A stretch of DNA of 64,000 nt from Streptomyces cadmiisoli (GTDB lineage: Bacteria; Actinomycetota; Actinomycetes; Streptomycetales; Streptomycetaceae): NCBI RefSeq assembly GCF_003261055.1, contig NZ_CP030073.1, forward strand, positions 5,084,001-5,148,000, in the 5' to 3' direction. Each line of letters opens with the position of its first letter. Within the stretch, counting starts at the first letter, position 1. Shown one piece after another: positions 17,169 to 25,319 of the stretch. A program made the translations under genes and the position numbers. Under the pieces are notes generated by a model. The model saw only the letters and a list, made by a program, of their open reading frames with translations. It was not told the origin of the DNA and ran no database searches.

Positions 17169-18449
17169 TCAGCCGGGGAGCCGGGAGACCCGGTCGGCGC
17201 TCCTCCTGGCGATGGTCCGGGCGATCTTCTCCGCGTCGATCGCCAGCTCGCGGAACATGCCGCTGATCGGGTTGGTGAAACCGGTGAAGTACAGGTCGGG
17301 GGCGTTGCGCGGGGTGCGGGCACCGTGCACGACGGGCCTGCCGCGGTCGTCCAGGACGTCGAGATGGCCGACGAGGGGCTCCAGCGCGCGGCGGTAGCCC
17401 GTCGCGGCGACGACGGCGTCCGGGGTGACCCGGCTGCCGTCCGCGAGCAGGACCTCGCCGTCCTCGAACGCCTGTACCGCGGCGACGATCTCGACCCTGC
17501 CGCCGCGCACCGCGTCGACCAGGCCGACGTCCTGCACGGGGATCGAGCCCTCGGTGACCCTGCTGTACAGGCCGGTCGCGGGGCGGGGCAGGCCGTGCGC
17601 GCTCAGGTCCGGCACGCTGACCTTGGCCAGCGGGCGGGCGAGCCGGTCGACGAGCCGGACCGGCAGCCGGCGCACGAGCACACCGGTGTACTGGGCCGCC
17701 CAGCCGGCCGTGGAGCGGCGGACGATGTGCGGGGCGGTGCGCACCGACAGCCGCACCCGGGCCGCGCCGCCCTCGACGAGGTCGACCGCGATCTCCGCGC
17801 CGGTGTTGCCGACGCCGACGACGAGGACGTCCTGGCCGGCGTAGGGCTCGGGGTTGCGGTAGTCGCGGGCGTGGCGCAGTTCGCCGGAGTAGGTGTCCCG
17901 GCCCGGCCAGTCCGGAAGGCGCGGGGTGTGGTTGTGGCCGGTGGCGACGACCACGGCGCCGCCGGTCAGTTCACGGCCGCCGGTGGCGTGCAGCAGCCAG
18001 CCGGTGCCGTCGGGCGCCCGCTCGACGCGGGAGACCTCGACGCCGGTCACGATCTCCAGTTGGTGGTGCTCGGCGTACTTCTCCAGGTAGCGCACCACGT
18101 CGTCCCGGGAGACCCAGCGTCCGAAGCGGCGCGGCATCGGCAGTCCGGGCAGCGCGGACAGCCGGCGGGTGGTGTGCAGGTGCAGCCGGTCGTAGTGGCG
18201 TCGCCAGGACGCGCCGACCCGGTCGGACTTCTCCAGTACGACCGCGCGGATGCCGCGGGCCCGCAGCGCCCGGGCGACGGAGAGGCCGCCCGGTCCGCCG
18301 CCGATGACGTAGACGGGCCGGTCGGCGGGGCTTTGCGAGGGGCGCGGGCCGCCGTCGTCCCGGGAGGTCTCGGGGCTCGCGGACGTCGGTTCCTCCCGCT
18401 GCGGGGACGTGGGTCCCTCGGGTTGGGTGGGCGCTGTGGAGTCGGGCAT
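17169..18449 (-). CDS. Flavin-containing monooxygenase
   Basis: A 426-residue FAD/NADPH monooxygenase of the FMO/YUCCA type. The FAD Rossmann motif is VIGGGPGGLSVARALR (about residue 50), the linking block is VVATGHNHTP, and the NADPH motif is VGVGNTGAEIAVDL. The first 45 residues are Pro/Ser/Glu-rich and look disordered. Such enzymes insert oxygen into carbon, nitrogen or sulfur centres. The ATG at 18449 (MPDSTAP) was preferred over an upstream GTG. It is divergent from the DoxX-DUF35 operon; operator site 7 lies about 180 bp from its start, so co-regulation is possible but not certain. Confidence 0.85.
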   Translation of the reverse strand: MPDSTAPTQPEGPTSPQREEPTSASPETSRDDGGPRPSQSPADRPVYVIGGGPGGLSVARALRARGIRAVVLEKSDRVGASWRRHYDRLHLHTTRRLSALPGLPMPRRFGRWVSRDDVVRYLEKYAEHHQLEIVTGVEVSRVERAPDGTGWLLHATGGRELTGGAVVVATGHNHTPRLPDWPGRDTYSGELRHARDYRNPEPYAGQDVLVVGVGNTGAEIAVDLVEGGAARVRLSVRTAPHIVRRSTAGWAAQYTGVLVRRLPVRLVDRLARPLAKVSVPDLSAHGLPRPATGLYSRVTEGSIPVQDVGLVDAVRGGRVEIVAAVQAFEDGEVLLADGSRVTPDAVVAATGYRRALEPLVGHLDVLDDRGRPVVHGARTPRNAPDLYFTGFTNPISGMFRELAIDAEKIARTIARRSADRVSRLPG

Positions 18450-18630
18450 GTCCCGGAGCGTAACCACATGCCGGGTTGATGGGTCTCGGTCAAGACCGAA
18501 ATTGGTTGCGGATCGATCACGGGTGGGGGAGGAGTGGGTGGAGCTTGTGGCGCCGGGCGACTGGTTGTGAGTGATCGGGGAGGACCGGGCGCGGGGCGAG
18601 GGGTGGACACCCGGGGGCCGTGCCGATTAA

Positions 18631-18645
18631 CTGACGTACCGTCAG
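18631..18645. promoter_or_regulatory. Palindromic operator, site 7
   Basis: CTGACGTACCGTCAG, perfect half-sites CTGACG/CGTCAG, 29 bp before the DoxX ATG at 18675. Confidence 0.78.
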
Positions 18646-18674
18646 ATACGGCGGGACCGTCGGCGGGAGAGCCC

Positions 18675-19127
18675 ATGGACACGATCTGGCTGAGCGGTGC
18701 GCAGTGGCTGGCCGTGCTGCGCATCGGGCTCGGGCTGTGGTGGCTGGAGAGCTGGCGGCACAAGGACAAGAAGGGCTGGTTCGAGCGGGGCACCGGGATC
18801 GCCTGGGCGGCGGACGTGGCGGCGGAGCACCGCTGGGGCGTGGTGCGTTCGGGATTCCGGCGCGTCGTCGCCCCCCGGCCGCGGGTGATGGCGTACGTCG
18901 TCGTGTACGCGGAACTCGCCCTGGGACTCGGCCTGATCACCGGATTCCTCACCCCGGTCGCCCTGGCCGGCGGGCTGCTGCTCAACGTCCTCTACTTCAG
19001 CCTCATGATCCACGACTGGGCCGAGCAGGGGCAGAACCTCATGATGGCGCTGATCTCCACCGTCGCCCTGTTCGGGATGTCCTGGCAGACCTGGTCGCTG
19101 GACGCCGCCCTGGGGTGGCTGCCGTGA
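18675..19127 (+). CDS. DoxX family membrane protein
   Basis: A 150-residue membrane protein with four likely helices (QWLAVLRIGLGLWWL, VMAYVVVYAELALGLGLI, VALAGGLLLNVLYF, LMMALISTVALFGM). DoxX proteins are linked to terminal quinol oxidases and membrane redox complexes, but their function is poorly known. The frame is open from 18534, but the operator at 18631 lies in that part, and the ATG at 18675 follows GGGAGA. The DUF35 gene overlaps its stop in GTGA, so the two are translationally coupled. A membrane DoxX partner for an acyl-CoA-binding DUF35 protein is unusual. Confidence 0.78.
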   Translation: MDTIWLSGAQWLAVLRIGLGLWWLESWRHKDKKGWFERGTGIAWAADVAAEHRWGVVRSGFRRVVAPRPRVMAYVVVYAELALGLGLITGFLTPVALAGGLLLNVLYFSLMIHDWAEQGQNLMMALISTVALFGMSWQTWSLDAALGWLP

Positions 19128-19525
19128 GCGCGCGGCACGATCTGCCGGACGTCGACGCGTTCACCCGGACCTACTGGGACGCCGCGGCGGGCGGGCGGCT
19201 GCTGGTGCGGCGCTGCCGGGCGTGCGGGCGGGCGCACCACTACCCCCGGGAGTTCTGCCCGTACTGCTGGAGCGAGGACGTGGGCTGGGAGGAGGCCTCC
19301 GGTCGCGCCACGCTCTACACCTGGTCCGTCGTGCACCGCAACGACCTGCCGCCCTTCGGGGAGCGCACCCCGTACGTCGCCGCGGTCGTTGACCTCGCCG
19401 AGGGGCCGCGGATGATGACCGAGGTGGTCGAGTGCGGGCCGGACGACCTGCGGGCGGGGGCGGAACTGGCGGTGGCGTTCCGGGAGGGAGTGCCGGTCTT
19501 CCGGGTCCGGCGGGATCGGGGGTGA
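19124..19525 (+). CDS. DUF35/OB-fold zinc-ribbon acyl-CoA-associated protein (ChsH2-like)
   Basis: A 133-residue protein with an N-terminal zinc ribbon (CRACGRAHHYPREFCPYC, four cysteines) and a C-terminal OB fold (TLYTWSVVHRND onward). DUF35 proteins bind acyl-CoA and partner with thiolase-like lipid-transfer proteins; ChsH2 in Mycobacterium assembles with a hydratase and with Ltp2 aldolase. The GTG start lies inside the DoxX stop. Its natural partner could be the thiolase-like protein at 21686, which has its own operator and no DUF35 gene next to it. This pairing is inferred. Confidence 0.82.
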   Translation: MSARHDLPDVDAFTRTYWDAAAGGRLLVRRCRACGRAHHYPREFCPYCWSEDVGWEEASGRATLYTWSVVHRNDLPPFGERTPYVAAVVDLAEGPRMMTEVVECGPDDLRAGAELAVAFREGVPVFRVRRDRG

Positions 19526-19556
19526 TTCACCGCCGACGAGGAGATTGAATGGGGCG

Positions 19557-20159
19557 ATGTCCCACATACGCGCCCGGTCCCTCGTCTCCCAGCCCTTCCC
19601 CGAGCCGCACGGCCACGGTCTGCGGCTGTGCCGCTGGGACCCGGATTCCGACGCCGACGCCGAGAACTGGCTGCGCGGCATGTCCGACCCGGAGTTCCAG
19701 CGCTGGAACACTCCGCTGAAGCAGATCACCGGGCTGTCCGAGGCCCGTGCCTCCCTCCGCGCCAAGGCGGAGAGCTGGGCGAACGGTTCCGGCGCGTCGT
19801 TCCGCGTCGCGGACGCCGCCACGGGCACCACGCTCGGCCACCTCGGTGTCAACGAGATCGACCATGTCTTCCGCGTGGCGCGGGTCGGCTACTGGACCCT
19901 CCCCGAGGCCCGCGGCCGGGGCGTCGCCGCCCGCGCCCTCGTCCTCGCCGCCGACTGGGCGTTCACGGACCTCGGCCTGCACCGCCTGGAACTGGGCCAC
20001 GCCCTCGGCCACGAGGCCTCCTGCCGGATCGCGCAGCGCTGCGGATTCCCCTACGAGGGGACCCTGCGCGGCGCGATGTGGGAGGCCGGGCGGCAGGACA
20101 CGTTCCGCGACGTGCACCTGCACGGCCGACTGGCCACCGACCCGCCGGTCCGGCTGTGA
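19557..20159 (+). CDS. GNAT N-acetyltransferase (RimJ/RimL type)
   Basis: A 200-residue acetyltransferase using acetyl-CoA. The core block VGYWTLPEARGRGVAARAL contains the acetyl-CoA loop (RGRGVA), and EASCRIAQRCGFPYEGTLRGAM is the RimJ/RimL-like end motif. Targets may be a protein N-terminus or a small amine; none can be named. The ATG at 19557 starts MSHIRARSLVS; a TTG at 19545 is in frame but sits only two bases after GAGGAG. It lies 31 bp after the DUF35 gene but has no link to the pathway in content, so read-through is possible while function is likely independent. Confidence 0.82.
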   Translation: MSHIRARSLVSQPFPEPHGHGLRLCRWDPDSDADAENWLRGMSDPEFQRWNTPLKQITGLSEARASLRAKAESWANGSGASFRVADAATGTTLGHLGVNEIDHVFRVARVGYWTLPEARGRGVAARALVLAADWAFTDLGLHRLELGHALGHEASCRIAQRCGFPYEGTLRGAMWEAGRQDTFRDVHLHGRLATDPPVRL

Positions 20160-20172
20160 ACGCGGCCCGGTC

Positions 20173-20838
20173 TCAGGGCCACAGGAGCTGCCGGGTCCAG
20201 CCGTCCGGGGTGCGCCGGTAGGCCAGCCGGACGTGGCGCCGCCGGGCGTCGCCCTGGAAGAACTCGACCTCGTCGGGCAGGAGTCGGTAGAGCGTCCAGG
20301 TGGGGACCGGGGCCTGCGGGGTGTCCCGTGCCCGGGTCCAGGCCTCGTCCGAGGCGCGGGCGAGTTCGTCCAGGGAGCCGAGGGGTTCGCTCTGGTGGCC
20401 GGTGAGCGCGGCGGCCAGCGCGCCCGTGGAGCGGGCGTGCAGGTCGGACCGGCTCTCCTCGGCCGGGGCCGTGGTGACCGGGCCCCGCACCCGGACCTGC
20501 CGGCCCTGGGCGGGCCAGTAGAAGCCCAGGGCGGCATAGGGGCGGGCCGTGAGATGGCCGCCCTTGCGGCTGGTGAGGTGGGTCGCGAAGGACCAGCCGT
20601 GTGCGTCGGCGCCGTGCAGCATCACCGTGCGCACATCGGGCCGGCCCTCCTCGTCCGCCGTGGCCAGGGACATGGTGTGCGGTTCGGGCTGGCCCGCGGC
20701 CACCGCCTGCGCCAGCCATCCGGTGAACAGGGGCAGCGGTTCGGCGGGCGCCGCGGCGGGGTCGAACGGCGGCAGCTCGGTGGCCTCCGGGTCCCACACC
20801 CGCAGCGACCTCAGCAGCTCGTGAAGATCCGGTTCCAT
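20173..20838 (-). CDS. Pyridoxamine 5'-phosphate oxidase-like protein (PdxH family)
   Basis: A 221-residue FMN-binding split-barrel protein resembling PdxH. Family blocks are PHTMSLATADEEGRPDVRTVML, YWPAQGRQVRVRGPV and the C-terminal FFQGDARRRHVRLAYRR. PdxH oxidises pyridoxine or pyridoxamine phosphate to PLP with oxygen. The last residues QLLWP differ from the usual RLAP ending, so it may be a relative with another substrate. The ATG at 20838 gives MEPDLHELLRSL. It is convergent with the acetyltransferase (13-bp gap). Confidence 0.78.
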   Translation of the reverse strand: MEPDLHELLRSLRVWDPEATELPPFDPAAAPAEPLPLFTGWLAQAVAAGQPEPHTMSLATADEEGRPDVRTVMLHGADAHGWSFATHLTSRKGGHLTARPYAALGFYWPAQGRQVRVRGPVTTAPAEESRSDLHARSTGALAAALTGHQSEPLGSLDELARASDEAWTRARDTPQAPVPTWTLYRLLPDEVEFFQGDARRRHVRLAYRRTPDGWTRQLLWP

Positions 20839-21143
20839 GGGGCGAGTATCCCCCCGCGGGCCGCCGCGACGGCCTGGGGCCTGCCGTCGGATTCCCGCCT
20901 GTCCCGCGACGCCCGGCGCGCTCCCCCACTGCCTGAAAGGTGTGGGAGGTGCCCCCGCTCGCGGCACCGGGGGAAGGCCCGGGTACGTCCGGTACGAAAA
21001 CTTCCGCCCGGCATTCCCCCGGCCTCCGGCCGGGGACCCCCGGAGCGCGCACCGGACGCCGCGGGGCCGCCCTTCGGGCGACGACGCCGCGGGGCCGCCC
21101 TTCGGGCGACGACAGCAATGTGACGACAGGCCCTGGACCAGCC
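20839..21143. other. 305-bp gene-free region rich in hairpins
   Basis: It lies between two minus-strand PNPO-like genes. It holds an inverted repeat around 20920-20955 (ctcccccac...gtgggag, a pattern common between Streptomyces genes), a GGCCTCCGGCC hairpin near 21030, and the 28-bp tandem repeat at 21055-21110. No gene is supported. Confidence 0.5.
21055..21110. repeat. Perfect 28-bp tandem duplication with hairpins
   Basis: Two adjacent identical 28-bp units (21055-21082 and 21083-21110). Each contains a hairpin CGCCC-TTC-GGGCG. It lies 34 bp after the end of the PPOX gene, so the pair may serve as a double terminator. Confidence 0.75.
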
Positions 21144-21569
21144 CTAGACCGACCCGAGGTCCGAGGACACCCACCGCTCGGGCCGCATCCGGATGACGAC
21201 CTGCTCGCCGTGGTTCTTCGCGGCGAAGTCGACATAGCCGTCGACCTTGTCGGCGGGGAGGTAGCGGGCGGCCAGCTCCCGCAGCTCCTCGACGGTCGCG
21301 GAGGTGGTCCCGATCACCGGGCCCTCGACGGAGACGTAGCGGATGGTCGGTTCTACGCGGTCGACCATCAGGGAGAACCGGCCCGCCGCGCCGAGCAGCT
21401 CGTTCTTGCGGGAGTCGCGGCCGGTCATGATCCAGATGTTGCCGCCGGGCGCGTACTGGTACCAGATCGGCACGGTCAGCGGGGCCCTGCCCGCCATCCC
21501 GGCCACCGCAAACGCGGCCACGTGGGGTTCGGCCAGGAACTGTTCGCGTTCCTCACGGGACAGTGCCAT
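21144..21569 (-). CDS. PPOX-class F420/FMN split-barrel protein
   Basis: A 141-residue single-domain split beta-barrel protein of the pyridoxamine phosphate oxidase-like group, such as the F420-dependent Rv1155-type family. Visible blocks are REEREQFLAEPHVAAFAVAG, PLTVPIWYQYAPGGNIWIMTG and the C-terminal VVIRMRPERWVSSDLG. It likely binds F420 or FMN and reduces an unknown substrate. The ATG at 21569 follows GGAGAG; an upstream extension has no family similarity. It fits the F420 theme of the window but carries no operator and may be independent. Confidence 0.8.
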   Translation of the reverse strand: MALSREEREQFLAEPHVAAFAVAGMAGRAPLTVPIWYQYAPGGNIWIMTGRDSRKNELLGAAGRFSLMVDRVEPTIRYVSVEGPVIGTTSATVEELRELAARYLPADKVDGYVDFAAKNHGEQVVIRMRPERWVSSDLGSV

Positions 21570-21685
21570 GATCGCTCTCCTTCGAGTGCTCCAGGTCCGC
21601 GGGCATCCGCTTGTCCCTGTCAGCGTGCCCCGGCGGGGGCCGTATTCCGGGTAGCCGGGCCGCTGGGTGCCGGGGGAATGCGGAT

Positions 21686-22852
21686 TCACCCGCGTCCCAG
21701 GATCACCGTCCCGGAGGAGCAGAACCAGCCCCCCGTCCCCGAGGCCACCCCGAGCCGGGGCAGTTCGCCGTCCCGCGCGCGCACCTGGCGGGCACCCGCC
21801 TCCCCGCGCAACTGCCGCACCGCCTCCACGAGCAGGAACAGCCCGCGCATACCGGGGTGCTGGGCCGACAGGCCGCCCCCGTCGGTGTTCACCGGCAGTT
21901 CCCCGCCCTCGACCCTGAGCCGGCCCTTCTCCACGAACGCGCCGCCCTCGCCCTTCGCGCAGAAGCCGAGGTCCTCCAGGGTCACCAGGGTCATGTAGGT
22001 GAAGGCGTCGTAGATCTCGGCGAAGTCGATCTCGTCCGGGCGCACTCCGGCGCGTTCGAAGGCCAGCCGTCCGCTCACCGCCGCCGGGGACACGGTGAAG
22101 TCGGTCCACTGCGACATGGCGGCGTGCGAGACGTGCTCACCGGTGCCGAGGATCCACACGGGGGCGGTACGGCAGTCCCGTACGAACTCCTCGGCCGCCA
22201 GCAGCACCGCCGCGCCGCCGTCGGAGCGGATGCAGCAGTGCAGCTTGGTGAACGGCTCGGCGACGGGCGGGCCGGACAGGACGTCGTCGACCGTGATGGG
22301 GTCGCGGAACATCGCCTCGGGGTTGAGCGCGGCGTTGGCCCGCGCCTGGACGGCGACCTGGGCCAACTGCTCGACGGTCGTGCCGTGTTCGATCATGTGG
22401 CGGCGGGCGGCCATGGCGTACTTCGCGATCAGGGTGTGGCCGTACGGCACCTCGAACTGGAGCGGGCCGCGGGCGCCGAAGGAGAGGGTGCCGGTGCGCC
22501 GGCCCGCCCTGAGGTCCGCGCGGGCCGTGGAGCCGTAGGCCAGCAGCACCGCGTTCGCGTGGCCGGCGGCGATCGCGTCGGCGGCGTGGGCCGCCATGAC
22601 CTCCCAGGTCGAGCCGCCGACCGAGGTGGAGTCGACCCAGGTCGGGCGCAGGCCGAGGTAGTCGGCCACCTCCGCGGGTGCCAGCGTGCCCGTGCCGGCG
22701 GACGCGAAGCCGTCGACCAGGCCGCGGTCGAGCCCGGCGTCGGCGAGGGCCCGGCGGGCGGCCTGGGCGTGCAGGGTGTACGGGGTTGCCTGGTCCACAC
22801 GGCCGCAGGCGGACAGGGAAACGCCCACCACGGCCACTCTCCGGGTCCGCAT
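21686..22852 (-). CDS. Thiolase-like lipid-transfer protein (Ltp/SCP-x type)
   Basis: A 388-residue thiolase-fold protein. Family features are VVGVSLSACGR at the N-terminus, KLHCCIRSDGGAAVLL, EIYDAFTYMTLVTLEDLGFC and the late block LPVNTDGGGLSAQHPG. These proteins lack full degradative thiolase signatures; relatives such as mycobacterial Ltp2 act as retro-aldolases on acyl-CoAs with a DUF35 partner. No DUF35 is adjacent; the one at 19124 may serve. It is divergent from the acyl-CoA dehydrogenase at 22952, with operator sites 8 and 9 between them. The ATG at 22852 precedes site 8 by 5 bp. Confidence 0.82.
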   Translation of the reverse strand: MRTRRVAVVGVSLSACGRVDQATPYTLHAQAARRALADAGLDRGLVDGFASAGTGTLAPAEVADYLGLRPTWVDSTSVGGSTWEVMAAHAADAIAAGHANAVLLAYGSTARADLRAGRRTGTLSFGARGPLQFEVPYGHTLIAKYAMAARRHMIEHGTTVEQLAQVAVQARANAALNPEAMFRDPITVDDVLSGPPVAEPFTKLHCCIRSDGGAAVLLAAEEFVRDCRTAPVWILGTGEHVSHAAMSQWTDFTVSPAAVSGRLAFERAGVRPDEIDFAEIYDAFTYMTLVTLEDLGFCAKGEGGAFVEKGRLRVEGGELPVNTDGGGLSAQHPGMRGLFLLVEAVRQLRGEAGARQVRARDGELPRLGVASGTGGWFCSSGTVILGRG

Positions 22853-22856
22853 GAAT

Positions 22857-22871
22857 CTGACGGTACATCAG
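22857..22871. promoter_or_regulatory. Palindromic operator, site 8
   Basis: CTGACGGTACATCAG with AT on both flanks, 5 bp from the thiolase-like ATG on the minus strand, so it would overlap the promoter or start of that transcript. Confidence 0.76.
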
Positions 22872-22920
22872 ATCGGTGGTTCCCCGGCAGGTCTGGGTAT
22901 CGCGGCCCCGCTGCCCTAAC

Positions 22921-22935
22921 ATGACGACCCGTCAG
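22921..22935. promoter_or_regulatory. Palindromic operator, site 9
   Basis: ATGACGACCCGTCAG, one mismatch in the left half-site, 16 bp before the acyl-CoA dehydrogenase ATG at 22952. It lies 64 bp from site 8. Confidence 0.74.
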
Positions 22936-22951
22936 ATCCTGGAGGTCGCTC

Positions 22952-24133
22952 ATGGACGCCGGCTTCACCCCCGAGCAGGACGAGATCCGCCGCACGCTGC
23001 GCGAGCTGCTCCGCCGCAACCGCGACGCCGAGCGGGAGCGGGCCGCCCCGCACGGCCCGGACGGACACGACCGACGCCTGTGGACCGGCCTCGCCGCCGG
23101 ACTCGGCCTGCCGGGCCTGGCGCTGCCCGAGGCGTACGGCGGGGTCGGCTGCTCGGCGACCGAACTGGCCCTCGCCTGCGAGGAGACCGGCCGGACACCG
23201 TTCCCCTCACCGCTGCTCGCCACCGGCGTCCTGGTGGCCCCCCTCGTGCTCGCCCTGGGCACGGACGCCCAGCGCGCCGACCTGCTCCCGCGCATCGCCT
23301 CCGGCCGCCTCACCGCCGCCCTCGCCGTTCCCGGCGCGCGGCTGGCCACCGCCCTCGCGCTGACCGGCGGCAACCGGGGCGACTGGGCCGGCGGCGGCCG
23401 GGCGGGCGGTGTGCAGGCCCGCCGGGCCGACGGCGGCTGGCGGCTCTACGGGGAGGCCGACCAGGTCCTCGACGGGCACAGCGCGGACCTGCTCGTGGTG
23501 GCCGCGCACGCCGGGGGGTTCGCCCGCTCGCGGACCCTGCTGTTCCTGGTGCCGGGTGAGGCCGCCGGTGTCGTACGGGTGCGGCTGACCGCCCTGGACC
23601 CGTCCCGGCCGCGGGCCCGTGTGCAACTGCGCGACGTACCCGCGCAATTGCTGGGGGAGGACGGGGCGGACGTCCCGGGGGCCCTGGCCGCGGTCGGGAA
23701 CACCGCCGCCGCCGCGCTCGCCGCCGAGTCCGTCGGGGCAGCCGACGGCATCCTGGCGCGGACCGTGGAACACGTCGGTCGGCGTGAGCAGTTCGGCCGG
23801 CCCATCGGCTCCTTCCAGGCCGTCAAGCACCGCCTGGCCGACGTGTACGTCCAGGTGCAGGCGGCCCGCTCGGCGGCCTACTACGCGGCCTGGGCCACTG
23901 CCCGCGCGGAGCCGGTCGGCGGGCTGGCGCTCGCGCAGGCCCTCCAGGCGCTGCGCGTCGCGGCGGCCGAGGGGATCCAGTTGCACGGCGGGCTGGGCTT
24001 CACCTGGGAGCACGAGGCCCACCTGTACTTCAAGCGCGCCGCCGGCGACGAGCTCCTCTTCGGGCCCGTCCACCGGCTGCGCGACCATGCCGCCGGTTCG
24101 GCGGGGCTGTTCGAGGGAGAGGTGGCTGTCTGA
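22952..24133 (+). CDS. Acyl-CoA dehydrogenase (FadE28-like type)
   Basis: A 393-residue acyl-CoA dehydrogenase. The C-terminal signature REQFGRPIGSFQAVKHRLADVYVQ and LQLHGGLGFTWEHEAHLYFKRA places it in the same subtype as the short subunit at 4011. The middle domain (about residues 130-230) is divergent and lacks the usual flavin-loop motif WCQGxSEPxAGSD, so it may need a partner subunit. The ATG at 22952 is preceded by GGAGG. The stop overlaps the next start (TGATG), coupling it to the F420-type gene. It is controlled by operator site 9. Confidence 0.84.
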   Translation: MDAGFTPEQDEIRRTLRELLRRNRDAERERAAPHGPDGHDRRLWTGLAAGLGLPGLALPEAYGGVGCSATELALACEETGRTPFPSPLLATGVLVAPLVLALGTDAQRADLLPRIASGRLTAALAVPGARLATALALTGGNRGDWAGGGRAGGVQARRADGGWRLYGEADQVLDGHSADLLVVAAHAGGFARSRTLLFLVPGEAAGVVRVRLTALDPSRPRARVQLRDVPAQLLGEDGADVPGALAAVGNTAAAALAAESVGAADGILARTVEHVGRREQFGRPIGSFQAVKHRLADVYVQVQAARSAAYYAAWATARAEPVGGLALAQALQALRVAAAEGIQLHGGLGFTWEHEAHLYFKRAAGDELLFGPVHRLRDHAAGSAGLFEGEVAV

Positions 24134-24609
24134 TGGCCTCGGGTCTGCGCGGCGCGGTGCAGAAGGTGTCCTCCACCAGGGCCTTCGCGAAGGCCGCCCC
24201 TCATGTCGTGCCCGCCCTGGACCGCGCCGTCCACCGGCTCAGCCGGGGCAGGGTGCTGCTCAGCGCCCTGATGCTGCCCGGAGTGATCCTCACCGCCACC
24301 GGCGCGCGGAGCGGACTGCCCCGGCGCACCCCGCTGGCCTGTCTGGCCGAGGCCGACGGAGGCGGCTGGATCCTGGTCGGCTCCAACTTCGGCCGGCCGG
24401 GCCATCCCGCCTGGACGCACAACCTCCTCGCCCGCCCGGCCGCCGAGATCAACTGGCGGGGCGAGGACATCCCGGTCACGGCCGTGCTGCTGGCGGGGGA
24501 GGAGCGCGCGCGGGCCTGGCGCGCGGTGCTGGAGTTCTGGCCGCCGTACGCGGCGTACCAGGCACGGGTGGAGCGGGAGATCAGGGTCTTCCGGCTCGTG
24601 CGACGGTGA
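24133..24609 (+). CDS. Deazaflavin (F420)-dependent nitroreductase-family protein
   Basis: A 158-residue Ddn-like split-barrel protein. Family blocks are LTATGARSGLPRRTPLACLA, ILVGSNFGRPGHPAWTHNLLARP, and PPYAAYQARVEREIRVFRLVR at the end. Members use reduced F420 to reduce quinones, enones or nitro compounds. It overlaps the acyl-CoA dehydrogenase by one base (TGATG), so the two are coupled and share operator site 9. The first 40 residues are basic and could associate with the membrane. A role reducing an enoyl or quinone intermediate is inferred. Confidence 0.83.
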   Translation: MASGLRGAVQKVSSTRAFAKAAPHVVPALDRAVHRLSRGRVLLSALMLPGVILTATGARSGLPRRTPLACLAEADGGGWILVGSNFGRPGHPAWTHNLLARPAAEINWRGEDIPVTAVLLAGEERARAWRAVLEFWPPYAAYQARVEREIRVFRLVRR

Positions 24610-24613
24610 GCGG

Positions 24614-25237
24614 CTACAGCGTCGCCAGCCGCTGCACCAGCAGAAACGTGCCGATGCCCAGCATCGCGGCGCCCGAGGTGCGGGCGACGGCGCGGGCGGC
24701 GGCCGGACGGGTCCCGAGGACGGCGCGGGCCGCGACGCCGACCGCGAGGTAGACGACGGCGCAGCACGCCATGTGCAGCAGGCCGAGCACCGCCGTCTGG
24801 GCCGGTACGGGCAGATGCGCGCCGTCCACGGTCAGGAACTGCGGCAGGACCGAGAGGTAGAGCAGCAGGCCCTTGGGGTTCAGGCCGCTGATCGCGGCGC
24901 CGCGCAGGAAGACCCGTGCCCGGCCGGTCCGGGCCGGCTCCTCGGACGCCTGCGGCGTACCCGGTCGGCGCAGCACGCCCCAGCCCAGCACGACCAGGTA
25001 CAGCGCTCCCGCCGCGGTCAGCGCGGTGAGCAGGACCGGGGACCCGGCCACCAGGACCGCGAGACCGGCCGCCGCCAGCAGGGTGTGCAGGGCGTAACCG
25101 CCGACCAGGCCCGCCACCGCCGTCACCGGCGACCGGTCGCGCAGACCGGCCGAGATCACGTACGCCCAGTCGGCGCCCGGCACGCACACCAGCAGCAGGT
25201 CGAGGGCCAGGAAGGAGAACAGCACCGCCAATTCCAT
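24614..25237 (-). CDS. LysE-family amino-acid/metabolite exporter
   Basis: A 207-residue LysE/RhtB exporter with about six membrane helices. The N-terminal block FLALDLLLVCVPGADWAYVISAG and the family segment ISGLNPKGLLLYLSVLPQF are clear. Family members export amino acids such as lysine, leucine or homoserine lactone. The ATG at 25237 gives MELAVLFSFLALD. It is divergent from the Lrp/AsnC regulator at 25320, an arrangement typical for Lrp-controlled exporters, so amino-acid export under Lrp control is likely. Confidence 0.86.
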   Translation of the reverse strand: MELAVLFSFLALDLLLVCVPGADWAYVISAGLRDRSPVTAVAGLVGGYALHTLLAAAGLAVLVAGSPVLLTALTAAGALYLVVLGWGVLRRPGTPQASEEPARTGRARVFLRGAAISGLNPKGLLLYLSVLPQFLTVDGAHLPVPAQTAVLGLLHMACCAVVYLAVGVAARAVLGTRPAAARAVARTSGAAMLGIGTFLLVQRLATL

Positions 25238-25319
25238 GGCGGCGAGATTATGCGTGATCGGCGCGAAAGTGTTCCTTAAGTTTGCCCAGCACAGGGCCCT
25301 CATGAGAAGAATCTTCGCC

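Noticed and set aside
21055..21110. The 28-bp tandem repeat as a CRISPR array
   Set aside because: Only two units without spacers, GC-rich, with hairpins, and no cas genes nearby.
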